From JAHJRJ01 sp037443685 (GTDB lineage: Bacteria > Bacteroidota > Ignavibacteria > UBA10030 > BY39), in assembly GCA_037443685.1 (NCBI GenBank), contig JBBINX010000022.1, positions 1 to 26,597 of the forward strand: 26,597 nucleotides of DNA, in the 5' to 3' direction. Position numbers and translations under genes: made by a program. Under the pieces are notes generated by a model that had not been told where the DNA came from, did not search any database, and saw only the letters and a program-made list of their open reading frames with translations. Below are positions 23,437 through 26,597 of this stretch, in pieces (the stretch's first letter is position 1; every line of letters starts with the position of its first letter).

Positions 23437-24663
23437 ATGGATACTTGGCGAAAAAATTTATTCACAATCTGGACTGCACAATTTCTTGCAATGGTCGGGA
23501 TGAATTTAGTGGTCCCTTTCCTCCCCTTCTTTATACGAGACCTTGGAGTAGATGATGTAGAGGCTGTAGCAAAGTGGAGCGGTTTTGTATTTGCCGCACC
23601 CTTTATGCTGTCATTTTTTTTTATACCGTTCTGGGGCGCTCTGGGTGATAAATACGGCAGAAAGTTGATGGTAGTCCGAGCAATTTTTGGACTTGCGATT
23701 GCTCAGTTTCTTATCGGGTTTAGTCCGAATGTTGAATTTTTATTTTTCTTCAGATTAATTCAAGGCGCGATAAGCGGCTTCATTCCATCTGCATTGGCGT
23801 TGGTATCGTCAACTTCCCCGAAAGAAAGAACTGGTTACGCGATCGGTATGCTGCAAACAGCTACCGCTGCAGGAACTGTGATAGGACCACTTGTGGGTGG
23901 TTTGCTAGCAGACATCGTTAGTTATCGGTCGATCTTTTTTATTGTAGCTGGGCTATGTTTTGCAGCAGGTTATATGATTATAAAAAATGTTCAAGTCGAA
24001 GAAACAAAATCGATAAATGACAATAACGAGTTTACATTAAAGAAAAATTATGAGTATGTGTTCAATTCGAGCAGGATTAAAATGGCAATATTTCTAATTC
24101 TATTGACACAAGTAGCTATCGTATTAGTGCAACCTACCTTCGCTCTTTTCGTTGAGACATTTCCGATTGATAAAACCTATCTTTCGACAATCACCGGACT
24201 TACATTTTCTATAATGGGCGTATTTATGGTATTCTCTGCTCCAAATTGGGGAAAATTTTGCGACCGTAAAGGGTATCGATTTAACGTTACAATAGCAACT
24301 TTAGGTGCTGCTTTAAGTTTTTTGTTACAAAGTTTTGCTTCATCAATTATTCAAGTAATTATTTTACGAGCGATGCTCGGAATATTTTTAGGAGGGATAA
24401 TTCCATCACTCTATTCTTACGTTTCTAAAAATACCGGACCATCGCGTCAGGCAGGTGTAATGGGAATCGCATCGAGTGCATTTATTTTAGCTAACTTAAT
24501 CGGTCCGCTCTCCGGTGGATATTTCGCAGCTCACCTCGGATTGCGGGAAACATTTATAGTATCTAGTGTATTGTTATTCTGTGCCTCATTCATTGTTTAT
24601 CATTTTCTGAAAGAGCCGATTTCATCATCCCCCGAAGGTGAAAATGTTATTATAGTCGTATAA
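23437..24663 (+). CDS. MFS transporter, MdtG-like multidrug efflux family
   Basis: The protein has 408 residues from the ATG at 23437 (MDTWRKNLF); a frame opening with TTG at 23395 would add 14 unlikely residues. It has 12 predicted membrane segments and the MFS motif A FWGALGDKYGRKLMV between segments 2 and 3. The cytoplasmic loop near residue 185 is charged. The opening (WRKNLFTIWTAQFL...PFLPFF) and FFRLIQGAISGFIPSALALV resemble the MdtG (YceE) group of drug/H+ antiporters. The actual substrate is unknown. It is divergent from the DMT gene. No ribosome binding site stands out, which is common in this phylum group. Confidence 0.88.
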   Translation: MDTWRKNLFTIWTAQFLAMVGMNLVVPFLPFFIRDLGVDDVEAVAKWSGFVFAAPFMLSFFFIPFWGALGDKYGRKLMVVRAIFGLAIAQFLIGFSPNVEFLFFFRLIQGAISGFIPSALALVSSTSPKERTGYAIGMLQTATAAGTVIGPLVGGLLADIVSYRSIFFIVAGLCFAAGYMIIKNVQVEETKSINDNNEFTLKKNYEYVFNSSRIKMAIFLILLTQVAIVLVQPTFALFVETFPIDKTYLSTITGLTFSIMGVFMVFSAPNWGKFCDRKGYRFNVTIATLGAALSFLLQSFASSIIQVIILRAMLGIFLGGIIPSLYSYVSKNTGPSRQAGVMGIASSAFILANLIGPLSGGYFAAHLGLRETFIVSSVLLFCASFIVYHFLKEPISSSPEGENVIIVV

Positions 24664-24841
24664 CTTTTCTACATAAACGGGCACTTAAGAATTTTGTTGC
24701 ATCTAAAAAATAAATTGGGAGTTTGAATCTTGGTAAATGTTTTTGATATACAAACTTACATTTTAATTTGTAGTTTGAAGCAACTTAGCCACTGCGATTG
24801 CTTAAGCCACACCGTTTCATTGGTAAATTGAGCGTTACAGG

Positions 24842-25411
24842 TCAAATTTTTCCAATTCGCTTTAATTCCCAAAAGCATTTTGCAGTAGCATGAATATCGA
24901 TAGCGGCATTATGAGCTTCCTTAAAACTTGTCCGAAAAAATTTGTAATGCAACTCCGAAAGTTTGGGCCACTTATATCCATAAGGTCCATCAATTGCACA
25001 AAAGTTTGTCGTACTTTCCATTGTACAAATTTTCCTCTTCGTTGCAATACTGTTGTGCATCTTATTTCTTAAAATTTCGGCACCAACAATCTTTTCGTCG
25101 AAACTCATATTATGTGCTACAAGAAAATTAGCTTGATTAATTAGCGAATTGAATTCTTGTAAAACCAGCGAAATAGATTTCCCTTCCCGATTAGCTCTTT
25201 CTGTGCTAATCCCGTGAATTCTTGATGCGTCGGAAGGAATTGTAAATCCTTCTGGTTTAATGATATAGTCATTACCAGAAATTTTATTCATCTCGTTATC
25301 ATAAAATAAAAAAGCTAATTGAACCATTCGGAGCCAATTGTTTAGGTCGGTTACTGGTGCTTTCCAATTTTTAGGTAGTCCGGTTGTTTCTGTGTCAAAA
25401 AATAGATACAT
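24842..25411 (-). CDS. 3'-5' exonuclease, DEDDh family (DnaQ epsilon-like)
   Basis: This 189-residue protein is a stand-alone exonuclease domain. The three Exo motifs are intact: Exo I FFDTETTG (Asp6, Glu8), Exo II LVAHNMSFD (Asp105) and Exo III HNAAIDIHAT (His167, Asp172), which together give the DEDDh metal-binding set. It would remove nucleotides from 3' ends of DNA or RNA. Length and lack of a polymerase, UvrC-like or helicase part fit the many small DnaQ-like exonucleases whose role (proofreading, repair or RNA turnover) is unknown. The ATG start fits the family's opening. It is divergent from the lipoprotein gene and convergent with the MFS gene. Confidence 0.88.
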   Translation of the reverse strand: MYLFFDTETTGLPKNWKAPVTDLNNWLRMVQLAFLFYDNEMNKISGNDYIIKPEGFTIPSDASRIHGISTERANREGKSISLVLQEFNSLINQANFLVAHNMSFDEKIVGAEILRNKMHNSIATKRKICTMESTTNFCAIDGPYGYKWPKLSELHYKFFRTSFKEAHNAAIDIHATAKCFWELKRIGKI

Positions 25412-25562
25412 ATTTATTTCTTTATCGCTCTAATGGTTATCATTATTACATCCTGTCATAATCTAATTTAAATTATTACTTTAATCCACAATTTGCTTCA
25501 TATATTGAATTTCCATATCTTTTCACACAAATTTACTTTTATAATATCATAGGAGAAAAACA

Positions 25563-26597
25563 ATGAAACATCTATTAACTTTTGGAGTTGTTGTATTTCT
25601 ATCAATAATTCTAATGTCTTGTCAAAAAGAAGAAAAGAAAGAACAGATTATGAAGATTTCTGACCAAACTATTCAAAAAGTTATCTCCGAATTGGAGACA
25701 AAATATCCAGATGAAATATCTCGAATAGATAAATGTGTAAAACAATCAGCTCAATTTTGGCGGCAGGAAGATGGAACCGAGGAAGATTTTTTAAAAGTAT
25801 GTAACGACTACTTCATCGGCGACGCTAAATTATTGCAAGAAACCTTTGCCCGTCTACAAAAAAACTTTGAGCTGGTTTACGGCTATATGACTGAGCTGAA
25901 CCGCGATGTTAGCATACCTCTTCATGAAGATACCGGCGAATTGTTACCAGTCGATTATTTGTTCGGCGAGTTTTCTCCTTTCGTTCATCTTCAAGACGAT
26001 TTTTTTAAAACAAAAATTGCCTTTGTAGTGCTATTAAATTTTCCGATCACTACACTCGAAGAAAGATTAGAATCGGGCGATAAATGGACACGTGAAGAAT
26101 GGGCAAAAGCACGTCTTGCACAGATGTTCTCGAAACGTGTTCCGGCAGAAGCGAATCAAAAAACAGCACAAGCTTACAACAACGCAGAAAATTATATCAG
26201 TTCATACAATATTGTCATGCATAATTTATTGAACGATAACGGCGAAAGATTGTTCCCCGAAGGGAAAATACTTTTAAGCCACTGGGGTTTACGCGATGAA
26301 ATAAAAGCACAATATGCAAACGCCGATGGATTACCACGTCAAGAAATGATACGCACGGTAATGGAAAAAATTATTCGCCAGGAAATTCCAAAATCTGTAA
26401 TCAACAACTCTGATTTGGATTGGACACCATCAGCGAACAAAGTATCGCTATCGCCTAATGCCAAACCCGATGCTAAAGTCGATGATGCTGCTGAGCCTAA
26501 CACTCGTTACGAAATGTGGCAAAACATTTTCAAAGCACAACGTGAAATAGATAAATACTACCCACACCTTCCAACTTTGATGGATAGAAGATTTAAA
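25563..26597 (+). CDS. Uncharacterised lipoprotein, 3' end beyond the window
   Basis: The frame is open from ATG at 25563 to the window edge (345 codons, no stop). A lipoprotein signal peptide is clear: MKHLL, a hydrophobic core and LMSC with the lipid-accepting Cys20. The mature part is soluble, helical and well conserved in appearance. Notable segments are FGEFSPFVHLQDDFFKTK, a LLNFPITTLEERL run, EWAKARLAQMFSKRVPA, NIVMHNLL, LLSHWGLRDEIKAQY and PKSVINN. No HExxH or other known catalytic motif occurs in the visible part. I do not recognise the family with certainty; a metallopeptidase-like or other envelope enzyme is possible if metal ligands lie further on. AGGAG sits 7 bases before the ATG. 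TATAAT at 25540 lies just upstream but lacks a matching -35 box. Confidence 0.85.
   Translation, partial: MKHLLTFGVVVFLSIILMSCQKEEKKEQIMKISDQTIQKVISELETKYPDEISRIDKCVKQSAQFWRQEDGTEEDFLKVCNDYFIGDAKLLQETFARLQKNFELVYGYMTELNRDVSIPLHEDTGELLPVDYLFGEFSPFVHLQDDFFKTKIAFVVLLNFPITTLEERLESGDKWTREEWAKARLAQMFSKRVPAEANQKTAQAYNNAENYISSYNIVMHNLLNDNGERLFPEGKILLSHWGLRDEIKAQYANADGLPRQEMIRTVMEKIIRQEIPKSVINNSDLDWTPSANKVSLSPNAKPDAKVDDAAEPNTRYEMWQNIFKAQREIDKYYPHLPTLMDRRFK

Overview
The window is AT-rich bacterial chromosome. It most likely comes from the Ignavibacteria/Chlorobi/Bacteroidetes side of the tree. The best evidence is the subtilase at 7129-10176, which ends in a type IX secretion (Por) sorting domain with the PNPFNPST motif. 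A four-subunit ferredoxin-linked 2-oxoacid oxidoreductase, a CcmF-type cytochrome c maturation protein and dispersed GC-rich palindromes fit an Ignavibacteria-like organism. That assignment is inference: there is no rRNA gene here, and no database search was possible.

Layout. (1) 1-3935, minus strand: maeB malic enzyme, then a 2-oxoacid:ferredoxin oxidoreductase (ferredoxin subunit, alpha, and a beta subunit cut by the window edge). This is central carbon metabolism around pyruvate and 2-oxoacids. (2) 4310-6469, minus: a 13-heme cytochrome c fused to a b-type membrane domain. Upstream of it is a gene-poor gap holding a 41-residue receiver-domain fragment. (3) 7129-10176, minus: a large secreted subtilase with its own terminator. 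(4) 10392-19013, minus: a signalling block with, in transcription order, a GvpL/GvpF-like protein, a triple-PAS histidine kinase, a sigma-54-type response regulator, a CcmF heme lyase and a second paralogous sigma-54-type regulator. (5) 19484-20527, plus: an IMPDH/GMP reductase family enzyme behind a good sigma70-like promoter. (6) 20865-23333, minus: a DMT transporter and pyruvate kinase, then tRNA-Ser(UGA) with a terminator. (7) 23437-24663, plus: an MdtG-like MFS exporter. (8) 24842-25411, minus: a DEDDh 3'-5' exonuclease. (9) 25563 to the edge, plus: an uncharacterised lipoprotein, incomplete.

How the genes fit together. MaeB, the 2-oxoacid:ferredoxin oxidoreductase and pyruvate kinase all act near pyruvate, and the oxidoreductase makes reduced ferredoxin. 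The multiheme cytochrome, which would probably take electrons from quinol, depends on cytochrome c maturation, for which CcmF is the heme lyase. The least expected part is the operon-like block that joins an orphan gas-vesicle-accessory-like protein (no GvpA in view) to a soluble kinase and two NtrC-family regulators whose sigma-54-contact loops both differ from GAFTGA. Small items of interest are a receiver-domain fragment just downstream of a near-consensus sigma-54 site, a reading frame upstream of the GvpL/F-like gene interrupted by one TGA, and repeat-derived DNA inside the sorting domain of the protease.
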